From assembly GCA_022818135.1 (NCBI GenBank), contig JAFMSR010000014.1, positions 38,567,252 to 38,631,251 on the forward strand: a stretch of DNA of 64,000 nt, in the 5' to 3' direction. Made by a program: the position numbers and the translations under genes. The DNA comes from Saxidomus purpurata (Eukaryota > Mollusca > Bivalvia > Venerida > Veneridae). The notes under the pieces were generated by a model. The model did not search any database. It was not told where the DNA came from and saw nothing but the letters and a program-made list of their open reading frames with translations. Position 1 is the first letter of the stretch; each line of letters opens with the position of its first letter. Positions 12,005 to 22,525 of the stretch are shown here, piece after piece.

Positions 12005-12681
12005 CAGTAATATCCGTATATAGCGACCTCGGATATAACGTAACTTCGGATATAACGAACAGTTCTTTTGGGCCCGACTTTTCCTTTTTTGTTTAATGTA
12101 AAAAGATGCGGTTATATCGTACTCCGTTTATAAGGAAACTTCGGATAAAGTCTCTCACTTCACATGTATAACCTTTTGATAAACTAGTTAAAAGAGAATA
12201 CCAACACAATTGCTAAGTAAAATGTTAAAGTGATAATATTTTTAGTAAACAATTATAAGCGTTTCTTTAAAAGCATGCAGACCTGGTGAAATCCCATTTT
12301 GGGAGAGAAAAAAACCATGTTAAATATTCAAGTTTTGGCAATTAAGCGAAAATCGGCCTCATTCAATTGTATCAAATACAAAATTTTTTTGTTTCAGTTT
12401 GCCAATGAAAACATGAACCGTCTTTTTAATGCTTTGCAATTATTTTATATACGGATATAGAAAAGGAAAACAGTTATAGATATTTATAACTGTTCAAAAG
12501 GTGGTAGAAAAATCAAAAGCAACTGTAAGTTGATGGTTGGGATTTGACTATAAAAACTTGTTCGATTTGTATTTTAGTTCGATATATATAAGGAACGTCG
12601 ATATATGGATATAAGGAACTCAATGATATAAGGAACACATTTAATAGATCCCGGAGAGTTCGTGATATGCAGAATTTACTG
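12005..12681. mobile_element. 677-bp pogo/Tigger-like MITE
   Basis: The ends are CAGTAATATCCGTATATAGC and the inverse of CAGTAAATTCTGCATATCAC, with TA on both sides. Inside are several degenerate 'GGATATAACGAAC' and 'ATATAAGGAAC' boxes. CAGT...ATATCGAAC ends and a TA duplication are hallmarks of pogo-like Tc1/mariner elements. There is no transposase, and it is nested in the 4.2-kb element. Confidence 0.6.
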
Positions 12682-12866
12682 TATACCGGTACTATGTTTT
12701 CTCACACCGTCGGTACTAGGCTCAATTTATGTGGGCTCAAGTCAGTGGCTCTTACCACTAGAACAGTACGTGCGTAAATGAAAGTTATATGTCCGTGTGT
12801 TATCATTCTCTTTCAGTGATAAACATGTACATATCAACGTTTCATGATAACTGCTTGAGACACGAA

Positions 12867-12870
<4 letters not shown>

Positions 12871-12920
<50 letters not shown>

Positions 12921-12922
12921 GG
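12871..12922. repeat. (GA)n microsatellite
   Basis: Twenty uninterrupted GA units are followed by a slightly impure stretch. Confidence 0.95.
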
Positions 12923-14062
12923 TTTAGGATATACTTTATATATATAAAGTGTCATTACCGCATACATTATACATGTACATAAAGATTTGTATTCTCACCT
13001 ACGAGGTACAAATTTCCGCCCAATACCGGTGAAAAATAACCTTATACTTAAGTGCTGATCTCTCATCGCTGCCGGGCTATTTTTACGTAAATTAAAAGCA
13101 GCAAGCACATCACATACATACGAAAATATGATTGTAAAACTATCTAAAAAATAAGCATAGGGTTGTGGGTATTCTTTTTCTTAGTTAGATCATTTTCTAT
13201 CCATTTATAGCAGTTTTGAAGAAGAATTCGAGAAAAAGCTGTTTATTAATTTTTTCATCCCCATTCTGTATTTACACTTATTTCTGCTTACTTGCGTGAA
13301 AATAAATCTACCATGTCCATTAAGTAGTGGATAAGTAAATCCCATTCTCATGTATTTCAGCGTTAATTTACAGTAAATACTTAGTTCTGTCGTGATTCTT
13401 TTAAGCATCTTTTTTTTCAATTATCAACAGTTAAAGTGATCACGATGCTTTAATATTATTCTTAACATTTTTCTTTTTGGTCGTACTCTGTCATTCAATG
13501 TAGAATTTGTCGATCTCTGCATTAAGATAATTCATTCAAAATAATCGTATGGGTTGAGGTATTTCTGTTTCATCTCACAGTTCTAAAACACGGTTCTACA
13601 TACAGGTTACTAAAACTTACTGGTATACACAGTACATAATGTAATTACTAAAAACATTTAAGACTGAAATTTTATTGGTTACAATATGGAATACATTGTA
13701 CATCATTATTGAAAAACACAGTTTTATACATATGTACAATGCAATATAGTACATATTTTTTATTTCATCGCTTTTACCTGTATAGAAAATGACATGCCGC
13801 ATAACGTCGCGACACGCGGCATCACTCGGCGGGACTCGTTGTCGCGCTTGAATGCGCTTGATTGCTATTTTGTCTTTCAGATGCGGCAATTGAATGCCGC
13901 ATACATTTTGCGATATCGCGTCACGCGTTTGATTTCCCGCCGCATCTCCATGCTTTCAGACTCTTATTTACATGCCGCATGGACGCATATGCGTGGGGTT
14001 TCGCCTGTGCTGTACTGTAAATTGCATAATTTCTGGATATGTTCAAGGTAGTGATCCCATAG

Positions 14063-14141
14063 ATGGAGCGAACTGTTTTCCTATTGACAGACGAGTTACG
14101 TACGCTTGCTGTTGTGAAGTCTGAACCTTTTGAGGTTCAAG
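14063..14141 (+). CDS. possible first exon, 26 residues, unrecognised
   Basis: An ATG opens a frame that begins MERTVFLLTDELRTLAVVKS and ends EPFEVQ, meeting a donor (CAAG|gtaact) in phase 1. The residues look like real coding sequence. A MITE (14161-15132) begins just 20 bases downstream, inside the presumed intron. The next exon-like segment (15252-15335) is in phase 0, so the two do not join directly; either an exon is missing or they are unrelated. Family unknown. Confidence 0.3.
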
Positions 14142-14160
14142 GTAACTTGGTATATTGAAA

Positions 14161-15132
14161 CCCCATGGTACCGGTGGCCCCAAAGTACCGGTGCAAATAT
14201 AAATCTCGCGATATTTTCATCACAGCGCCATCTGTTGACTGTTTACATTTTCACGCTTTATTAACTTCAGTTTCTCTACGGTAAAAATGTATTTTCTGCT
14301 AAAATGAAAAATATGTGATGAATATTTTTATGTGTGCCTCTCAAACTACCATTTTTTGCTTAAATCTACCGTTCCTAGTTCCATTTGGCCGATTTCCTTG
14401 CAAAACACAGTTGTTTATATCCAAAATAAGTTCGGCAGCTTTTACTGACGTCACACATCTTTTCATAAAAAGTCATGTGACACCATGACAACTGATAATG
14501 GCGGGAAAAAATAGAAGTATGGTTCGCCCAAACTGTCTGGTCTCACAGCTAGAAGTTTTTTTATATTACAATAGTTAATTAACTAAATGTGATGTTGTGG
14601 TCACTGAACACACTTCAAAAAAATGTTTTCCATAGAAATGACATGTATTTATAAGTACTTACTATGTGAACAGACATGTTTAAGTGACCACACTGCTAAT
14701 AAACATATTATGTGCCTACACTGTGAACAAAATTAACAGTTTGGTGAAATGTGACTTTTTTTCAGAGTTGTTACAAGTTTTCTTGATAAATCTAACCTTA
14801 CATTGTTAAACAAAACCATTTGAATAAAAAGATGTTACTCGTGTGACAGTTAAGGCATGTTCAATGCAAACTGAAGTTAATGCAGGATATGGCTGCCCAT
14901 ACTTCTACGATTTTTACCATTACACCGGTAGCATGAAGTTGACCTACATTTCACGATCAAAATGGCGGCTTACATTGACAGTTATCCGACTTTGTATTTC
15001 ATGACCGATATGATGGTTTTTGTGATTAAATGAAAGCTTAGATGGTAATTTATCAGTTAACTTTTTATTACAGGCCAGTGTATTTTGTCTTTTTATGTTG
15101 GCGTATATATCAAGTACACCGGTACCGTGGGG
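14161..15132. mobile_element. 972-bp TIR element, CCCCATGGTACCGGTG ends
   Basis: The left end CCCCATGGTACCGGTG pairs with the right end CACCGGTACCGTGGGG with one mismatch; GTACCGGTG is repeated just inside the left end. The flanks do not show a convincing target duplication. There is no ORF of note. Confidence 0.55.
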
Positions 15133-15251
15133 AACCAGGCTAAGCGAAATTAGTAACCCTACCCACAGGCCATATCAAATGGGATATCTTTTTTTCCCCA
15201 TAATGCATTGATTGTTTTGATAGTCCAGGCCGACCCTGATATATCTCCCAG

Positions 15252-15335
15252 GTTGAACTTGCCAAGAGACAGGCGCAGGTGGAAGAGACCGGTGCAAATA
15301 CAAGGGAATCCGGGTACCAAACCCTGGCTCTTTAG
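15252..15335 (+). CDS. possible terminal exon, 27 residues, unrecognised
   Basis: After a good acceptor (atatctcccag|GTT) there is an open frame, VELAKRQAQVEETGANTRES then GYQTLAL, followed by a stop. The composition is hydrophilic and helix-like. It could be the last exon of the gene starting at 14063, but the splice phases disagree. Low confidence. Confidence 0.25.
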   Translation, partial: VELAKRQAQVEETGANTRESGYQTLAL

Positions 15336-15450
15336 CAGTTTAGTATAGACCCCTTGGTTCTTTCAGTTATAACTTCATCTTACCCGGTTCATATCGTGAC
15401 AGAACGGGTGTAAAGATGTACCTAATGAAAAAACATAATATATAAATAGC

Positions 15451-15534
15451 GGCAGAGGGTGGTTGAGTGGTTTAAGCTCTGGACTTCCTATCTGGAGGTC
15501 CCCAGTTCGAATCCCGGCTGGGGCACTGGAAATT
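15451..15534 (+). repeat. tRNA-derived SINE head
   Basis: An A-box-like GGTTGAGTGG and a B box AGTTCGAATCCC are spaced as in a Ser/Leu tRNA, with a partial variable arm (TCTGGAGGTCCCC). The acceptor stem is not closed. It directly precedes the GACACTTCGGACCA cluster. Confidence 0.5.
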
Positions 15535-15566
15535 TCAGTAACACTTTACAGTGTGGTGCCGACCCA

Positions 15567-15715
15567 CTTCGAACCACATTAATAGACACTTAGGACTACA
15601 TTAATAGACAATTCGGACCATGAAAATATATTGTCGCAAATTCTTAAATGACACTTCGGACCAGCAAAATATTATAGCAAAATATTATGTGATACTTCGG
15701 ACCATGAAATACTAT
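15567..15715. repeat. left cluster of GACACTTCGGACCA motif
   Basis: Five or so degenerate copies of 'GA(C/T)ACTTCGGACCA' occur about 25-45 bases apart. The same motif, inverted, forms a cluster at 24601-24700. They could be the subterminal repeats of one large element, or of two separate small ones. Confidence 0.5.
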
Positions 15716-16081
15716 TGCAAAATATCGTCATGATTTAATTATTAACTTTAACTTTCTCATAATTGCCACCGCAATTGACGATAAATCTTCAAATGTTGAT
15801 GTAAGACAATCAATCATAAAAAGCCTAAACGGTAACCTAAATAAAAATTGCAGAGCCGATGATCTTTTTACTTTACATAAAAAAAGACGAAATTGCAATA
15901 CTTTTATTTAACTAATGAGCAGTTTTAGACTTTTTTTAATAATAGTTGTGAACTCTACAAAGAAGCCCGGGGTGATATTTGTTTCGACATCCGCTGCTTT
16001 TGTAACGAGCCAAGGGCCTAAGACGCAGCAGATCCATTCAGTGAAAAGTATACTCAACCCTGAATGGGTCTCTGTGCCTTA

Positions 16082-17201
16082 TTGACGCCGCGAGGGATCG
16101 CGGCGTCAGTATTGAATAGGTTTCAATTTTGGACCATGGGGTTGCATAATCAAATAGGGAGCAGCCAACATTATTATTGTAAATCTAAACTATGTTCTAT
16201 ATGTATGAAAAATGACTTTTATGAATCATTAAATTGTATTAAGTCATTAAAAAAATAATAAAGTACAAAATATTTACGTCTACTTCCCTTATTACAAAAC
16301 TTTGGACACATTTAATGAGTATTTAATAACTTTTCCACAAACTCGCAGACTACGGGTTTTTTATAGCTTTGTTTACGGACCTTACGACCCGATTCATCAA
16401 AGCTCAGAAAAAAAGATTCGGAAGATGTTTTGCTATCTTAAACCACTCAAATAATAGAATACATGGCGCTAACGCGAAAAATCAATGAAAACCCATTTTA
16501 ATTAGTACATATTAGACTATAATATTGAAACTGTAAAGAAAACCCGTTCACCAAACTATGCAATACGTAGGGCCCTAACGGAATTCCATTCCATCATTTG
16601 TAAATAAAAACAATACTCAGCCAATGGAAGTTCTGTAAAATGTATACGTCACAGCATAATTAATCATGTGGATTTCATCTCTTTCCGCCATATTGTTAGA
16701 GTGTATACGCTTCGGGAATAGAAAGAAAGAATAATCCACATTACCAGCTACAGGGAGGGAGGGGCTGGTATATCTGTTTTACAATTTAAATAGTTATTTT
16801 TCACAATATTTGGACCCGGTGTAAATTATACTTGCACAGGTTTTTTTGCCTCTGCTTCCTATAAACCGACCTGTAGTCAGTGAAATTGTGGGAGGAGCCA
16901 TGGTTATAAATAGTTTTGTCTATCTAAAAATAGCCAGTGTAAAATTAGCATCCGAAAATAATTAATGTTGTGAAAACAGAGGTATTTAACAATATGGAAG
17001 TTACACAAGGATTTAGCATTATGCTAGTTACTAATAAAAAGTTTATTTTTATGAATCAGTTTCATAAACAAAAAGTACACAGAGGTAATGATCATTTTAT
17101 GTAGTAAAAAGGGTTCGCTGATTTTATAGAGAAACCTGTCCAAGTCATGCTTCTAAAACATGCGCGGCGTCTTTGATGCTTTGCATCAAAATTCGTCTTG
17201 T
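16082..17201. mobile_element. GC-hairpin element, copy 1
   Basis: The left end is a perfect GC-rich hairpin (GACGCCGCGA...TCGCGGCGTC, 16084-16107). The right end has GCGGCGTCTTTGATGCTTTG with a TTTGATGC/GCATCAAA hairpin, then TTCGTCTTGT. The same left and right signatures bound the element inserted in a LINE at 53655-54234. The interior carries no ORF of note. Confidence 0.45.
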
Positions 17202-17820
17202 ATATACTACCCTAATCCCCATCACATGTACATGGGTTTTAAATTTGCATATTATCATCATATGCGACCGAACGTTTTCACTACGTTCACCGATCGTTAC
17301 ACTTTGATATATAAAATTGCGATAAAATAAGTTTAAGTAATCAACAGTAATGTAGAAAATACCGACAAAGATTCAAAAGAATTGTTTCGATAGTGCTAGT
17401 GATTAAAGAAAGTAAATGAAAACGTGAGTAGCAGTTTGATTAATTGCACCAAACTAATTTCTAAAGAGTTTGAACTAAAGATGTGAGTTAATTACATGTA
17501 CGTAGTCATCAATTAGTGTTATAATGTACTGATTATGATTTTAAGCGATATATGGCAAGCTTGTCTGTACATTGGTCAATATTTTCCAGGCGCGTAGCTA
17601 CCTGTACGCAAAAAACGCAGTTGCGTACACATGGTCTTCAAGAAAAAGTCTAAAAATGCAATAAAAACTGAAAGGGGAGGGGGTATATGCCGATATATTT
17701 CCTTTCTTTCAGAAGAATTCTTAACTGCGATCTGTGTCGCTCTTTCATTGTAATGAATTATATGTTAAATATCGGAAGATTTATCTTTCTTGAAAAGTTT
17801 CATCACCGCGAAGTTTAAAT

Positions 17821-18409
17821 ATGGCCGAATGCCAGTCAGATGGTCCGCCTTATCTAGACATGTTAGTCGGGAACATGAGCCGAAATGATGAAGTGAGGTA
17901 CAACGTGGACAAATGTCCATTTCAAGTTTCCATCAAGGTCAGTGGAAAGTTGATGATTATTCATATTGCATGCAGATAACACCGATTCTGGATATTACGA
18001 CTGCGGACTGGGCGTTGCCCACGCCAAAAGTAGATTGTTGATAAAACAAACTAGGTTTAAAATAGTTCACGAGATTAAAAAAATCGTTAATTTATCTAAC
18101 ATGTTGCAGTAATCAATCTTTATATGATAGACTATCTGGGAAAATACGTCAAGGTTTATGTGAAGGTCATCGCTTATTCGTTTTAAAAGTATACTACACG
18201 GAATTAAAAGCGAGACGGAACTTTATTTCAGAATGCTCTTTGCATTTGACATTTACATGATTGGGATGTTGACACTTAAATAGTGCGGTTTAAAAAGTTT
18301 TTTTAATGAATTTGCGCTGTTTTGACTTGTATTTTTTTATATATTTTAGGAAAAGGAATATCAGACATTGTTTGATGGAAAACTAACAACAAACATTTCC
18401 GTAATTTGA
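17821..18409 (+). CDS. two-exon 58-residue ORF, unrecognised
   Basis: Exon 1 (17821-17937) starts at an ATG and encodes MAECQSDGPPYLDMLVGNMS through KCPFQVSIK, ending at a donor (AAG|gtcagt) in phase 0. Exon 2 (18350-18409) follows a T-rich acceptor (atatattttag|GAA) and encodes EKEYQTLFDGKLTTNISVI before a stop. Phases agree, so a 58-residue product is possible. It sits inside the hAT-like element. No domain is recognised, and it may be the truncated start of a transposon protein. Confidence 0.35.
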
Positions 18410-19239
18410 GGATTTTGTCTTTTATTTGATGTAGCCCCGATGATTTACAAATCGCAATTTTTTCCCCAATAAATACAATTCATGACATGAAAGTCAACGT
18501 TCCCAATCTTGAAAAATTCCATTTGATTGCTACCAATATAGTTCTCAGTCGATTTAATAAACATGTAATTTGTTATCATCATCTTTGGACATTATGTTAA
18601 TGTAAAATTTTCAACCACATGACGCGATATATTTAGACAACACGCCGCCTGTCATGTATTACACAATCAACTAAATTTAGTACGTGTACTAAAATTATCA
18701 ACTTTAAAGCTTGTTTAAAACTCGACTTTGCATAATTGAATATTTAATCCAGTGTTTCAGTCACGTACTATCGGGATTCAATTTAGTATAAATTTGCAAG
18801 AATATTTCTAATGAAAACCGGGAACTTTCGCGTTAGTTACTACTGTAGCATAATATTTGGCTAAATTTGAGACTTTGAAAAACAGGGGTTTCATCGGATT
18901 AGTAATAAAATCTGATACATCAAACGATGCCTTATATATTGTTCTAAATTTCCTGAAATATTTATTCAGTTCTCTTTGGAAGTTTTAAAGTTTTTCGAAA
19001 TTTATGAAGACACAGCCATAAGGAGAGCTTTTTGGTTTACACATGAAACTCAATGTTAATAAACACGGTTATAGTCTAGTTTGATCATAAAAACTAACTT
19101 TTACCTTGTATTATAAGTGATAGTAATTGTGATATTTATTGTGCAATAAGTATATGAAGTCTCATATAATTCTTACTAAGAATGGCCATTTTCATGTTAA
19201 TATATGTTGGTTTGTGTATGTATGTTTTATATGTATACA

Positions 19240-19280
19240 TGTGATGGATGAGACATAAATAAATAAATAAATAAAAATGT
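19240..19280 (+). repeat. (AAAT)n tract, possible retroelement tail
   Basis: Five AAAT-type units follow GGATGAGACAT. This resembles the 3' tail of a non-LTR element, but no coding part is present upstream. Confidence 0.3.
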
Positions 19281-20048
19281 TCAATAGGCAATGAAGAATG
19301 CATTAGAAATCATTTTGGTGAAAAATATTCGCCAATTTGATTATCAGGCAAATTAACGAATTTTGTGTCATTTTGTTACTTTCATTTTTGTAGTGTGTGT
19401 CTTATGAAGCATACAATTGAATGGAAATGGCAATGTGAATAGGCATTTCTTCATAATGAATTTTGTGTCAATTATGAGTTACATGTAAATGCAACATTCT
19501 TAGAAGTTTTGAATCAAAACCTCGGCCGAAAACAGTAGTTATTTAGCGCATATTTTTGAATGAATTGACACATGTTGTTAAATGTCTGTACGTCGGATTA
19601 TGTTGTTGTTTGTTTGATTTTTCTAACTTGCGACGTAACCACTGTATTTTACGTCCGTCAATTCGAGATTCTGAAGTGAGCCCTATATGCATATTGCCTG
19701 ACATTATACAAATTAAAGGTTTACTACTAAATTTAGGTTTAATAACACTGTTTGCCAGGCCAAAATATCATTTTTGTAAAATGAATTTATTCTCTTAAAT
19801 TCATTATTGTTAGAGAAATAATTAATTGAATAAGTAGTCATTAGAAAGACATCGCGAAAGTGAGTATTTAAATGTTTTCTCTACATTTTAGATACGAAAA
19901 AGTTTTAAATGATAATGTAAAAAAATCCACTTTGAAAAAAAATGTTATAACATGAAACCCTAGTATTTTTACACGTTTTATTGACTCTATTTCTTGTGAA
20001 AATACTCCCAGATTGCACCAAAAACGTTCTAGCAAACAAGATATTTTC

Positions 20049-20091
20049 GGGGGGTGGGGGTGAGGGGGCGGGGGGGGGGGCATGCCCCCGT
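20049..20091. repeat. G-rich low-complexity tract
   Basis: Runs of G reach about ten bases and are followed by CATGCCCCCG, so the end can fold back. It lies inside the right end of the hAT-like element. Confidence 0.8.
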
Positions 20092-20323
20092 AACCCCCTA
20101 GAAGGCTTGCGTACACATTCTCCAAGCCCTAGCTACGCCCCTGTCTTCCCTCAGAGAATTAACATAAGCTGAAATAACAAAACAAAAAGACTTATGAATA
20201 AATTTAACTTGATCACCTGGTGTGTATGTTTGGGCCAATAGTTTATGTATTTATAGTTTCACAAATAATCTACCACATGCATGATCATCATACATCACTT
20301 CGTTCATTTCAATTATTACTTCT

Positions 20324-20407
20324 AATAATTAGACTGTTCTTGATTGTGAATACTAATAGTTAATATATTAACTATTAGTGTTCACAATCAAGAACAGTCT
20401 AATTATT
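20324..20407. repeat. 84-bp near-perfect palindrome
   Basis: It is symmetric about 20365/20366 with one mismatch pair. Each arm carries AATTAGACTGTTCTTGATTG. There is no spacer. Confidence 0.8.
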
Positions 20408-20606
20408 CTCTTAACACATAGCAAATAGACTTAATCAAAAACAGTCAAACTGGTCCAAGCAGCTAGCAAATAGACACAGCGCGTAGAGTCACTGACTACT
20501 AGTCTAATTATTCTCTTAGCACATAGCAAATAGACTTAATCAAAAACAGTCAAACAAGTCCAAGCAGCTAGCAAATAGACACAGCGCGTAGAGTCACTGA
20601 CTACTT
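20398..20606. repeat. 105-bp tandem duplication
   Basis: Two units (from 20398 and 20503) share TCTAATTATTCTCTTA, CAAATAGACTTAATC and GCGCGTAGAGTCACTGACTA with only a few changes. The first unit overlaps the right arm of the palindrome at 20324-20407. Confidence 0.8.
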
Positions 20607-20676
20607 GTTGCAGTTGTATTTGATAATTAAAATGCCATTTGGGATACAGCAGTACTGACTGCTTAATAGAGGTACT

Positions 20677-21804
20677 TACATTCAGTATACACATTTTTCC
20701 GAGGTGGGGAAGTTTCTGTGTCTGCATCCATGTCCAGATTAGACAATTCAAGCAGAATAGAAGCAGAGTGCCTGTTGTTCTCATCTTGCTCCATGACCAG
20801 TCGCTTCGCTCTCCTGGACACAGCCCTCTCATGTCGTCCTACTTTAATTTTGGGTGTGGAAGTGAGGTAACAATCATAGCCCATATCAACTGAAGGTGAA
20901 TAATCCGGGTCATTCATATCTTGACTTGCAATGATGATCCTGAAAATTGAAAAAGATGAAAGCCATTAAAAGACAGAAATATATACAGTCTGGCTAATGA
21001 GCGTTTTCTCTAATTCTCACTGACATTCAACAAGGCACGGCTTAAACCCAACAGTTCAATCCCATCCAGTGGGTTTTCCAACAATAAGGTTACGAAAACG
21101 ATACGCCATCATCTATGAGGTTAGTGCAAAAGCTAGCATGACCTTGTGTTTGTTGTTAATTGCACAAAGAATACTCTGCAAATTTTATTTTATAATTACT
21201 GTATGGTAATGTAGTGCTCTATGATACTGCACTGGTACCCTATGACATCAACATGTGGTCTTGAACTACAGACCTGAACATGGAAATACCATACCATGTA
21301 CATAAATCTCAGTCAATCAGATAAAATGTCGTCAATCAAAAATTTTTCTTCCAAGGTCTCATCCACAAATTCAAGCTAACATATTTGCTCTTATGGACGG
21401 ACCTTTATAAAATTTGCTAAAATCAAAAGATTTTTCCTCCAGTACGTCGGTAGCGAACCTACACAGGCGGGTATCCGAAAGCTGAATTTACCCGAAGCTG
21501 AGTGAATCATGGTTTTCAGATATTTTTCGGTTGTTTTTCTTTCAGCATATAGATCTAGTTTATGAAGTATTTCAATGCATAGCTAAGTCAAATAAGTAAA
21601 CAATAAAATACGATCGATACCTGACAGAAAGTGTCGTCCACAAACACGATCTTCTTTACTCGGGATCCAGCACTTTCTGTTTATGGCAAAAAGCCATTTT
21701 TTACGTCTGTCTGGGTTATTTTCACCTGGAACACGATGCCACGACACTTAACTACCCTTTTCCCATCTAGTAGTGCAACCAACAACAATACAAGATTGAA
21801 CCAT
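20677..21804 (-). pseudogene. THAP-domain protein, two exons, broken
   Basis: Exon 1 (21804-21621) begins at an ATG and encodes a THAP zinc finger: CIVVGC at residues 5-10, VSWHRVPG, WLFAI, CWIPSKEDR and VCGRHFLS, then a donor (TCAG|gtatcg). This is the C2CH order of THAP DNA-binding domains, at full length. One stop (TAA, 21748-21750) replaces a residue just before VSWHR. Exon 2 (20941-20677) follows an acceptor (caattttcag) and has the usual post-THAP 'SQDMNDPDYSPS' motif and a basic/acidic region, ending at a donor (GAAT|gtaagt). The simple exon 1-2 join is out of frame by one base, so a small lesion or a missed exon is implied. THAP domains often head transposases, but none is seen here. 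Confidence 0.75.
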
Positions 21805-22467
21805 CGCTTTTTTTAAGATCTATTGATAACTTTTCACTATGACTAATACATGCGTATTGGTTTTCTGCCCACCAGCAATGTTTTGACCTTGATTTGCAGG
21901 TGCGCGTGACGTCACGGCGATCTCTCCTATTGCATCACAACTTACAAATTGTTTTACCGTTCACAAAAGTTGAAGGATCAAAAACACTTGTATCTTTATT
22001 TTTTGTGTGGGAATAAGTGTGTATATATTTATTATAATTATCATGTAAATAAACTATCAAAATTCATATTTGTTGCTTTCCAACTATTATGCCTTGGGGT
22101 AAATAAAGAAATATATTAATTTATACATCAAAGCAATGTCAGGATCAGTACAGGACATTAATTTGTCTCATATAACAGTTCTGCTTAAGTATTTTAAAAC
22201 TTAAAACAGAGACAGCACAAGAATACTTTTTATATTCCCATATAACAGAATATGCCGAGAGAAAGTTATAAAAAGTCTTAAAATAATATCATTTTAAATA
22301 ATCTATTCATAATTGTCCTGTTCAATTTGATACTATACACAACGATCTTCAAGGTGTGAGAAAGTGACCGACGGTGTCAATTGTTAAAACAACAACTTGT
22401 TCTAATGTTTGCAAATTATGGCAGCAATTTGCACCAGTAACACTTTGCTATCAAAACACCGACAGAC

Positions 22468-22493
22468 CAGGAATACTCTATAGACGGTTCCTG
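22468..22493. mobile_element. 26-bp mini-insertion with 7-bp target duplication
   Basis: The insert begins CAGGAATACTCTA and ends TAGACGGTTCCTG. GACAGAC lies immediately on each side (22461-22467 and 22494-22500). These are the two ends of the 947-bp foldback at 60466-61412 with nothing between them. Confidence 0.7.
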
Positions 22494-22525
22494 GACAGAC
22501 ACAAAGCAAATGACTTTTAACATAT

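Larger units (their letters stand above)
9789..14017. mobile_element. 4.2-kb TIR element with CG-rich subterminal clusters
   Basis: The left end reads CAGTACAGCACAGGCG and the right end its exact inverse; TA flanks both (9787-9788 and 14018-14019). Just inside each end, at 9840-9960 and 13790-14000, are dense clusters of ATGCGGCAT/ATGCCGCAT and CGCG-containing motifs, striking in an otherwise AT-rich, CpG-poor region. Such subterminal repeats are typical transposase-binding sites; that role is inference. No intact transposase is visible: the best coding signal inside is the exon-like ORF at 10582-10689. A nested pogo-like element lies at 12005-12681. TA flanks alone would fit Tc1/mariner, but the size and subterminal repeats leave the superfamily open. 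Confidence 0.65.
17587..20143. mobile_element. 2.56-kb TIR element, CAGG(C/G)GCGTAGCTA ends (hAT-like)
   Basis: The left end CAGGCGCGTAGCTACC and the right end (inverse of CAGGGGCGTAGCTAGG) match over 14 bases with one difference. CAGGGGCGTAGC ends are common in hAT elements, so hAT is the likeliest family; no clean 8-bp duplication was found. It carries the small spliced ORF at 17821-18409 and a G-rich tract near its right end. No transposase remains. Confidence 0.5.

Noticed and set aside
20049..20091. G-quadruplex regulatory element
   Set aside because: The G-runs would allow one, but the tract is low-complexity sequence inside a decayed transposon end with no gene to regulate.
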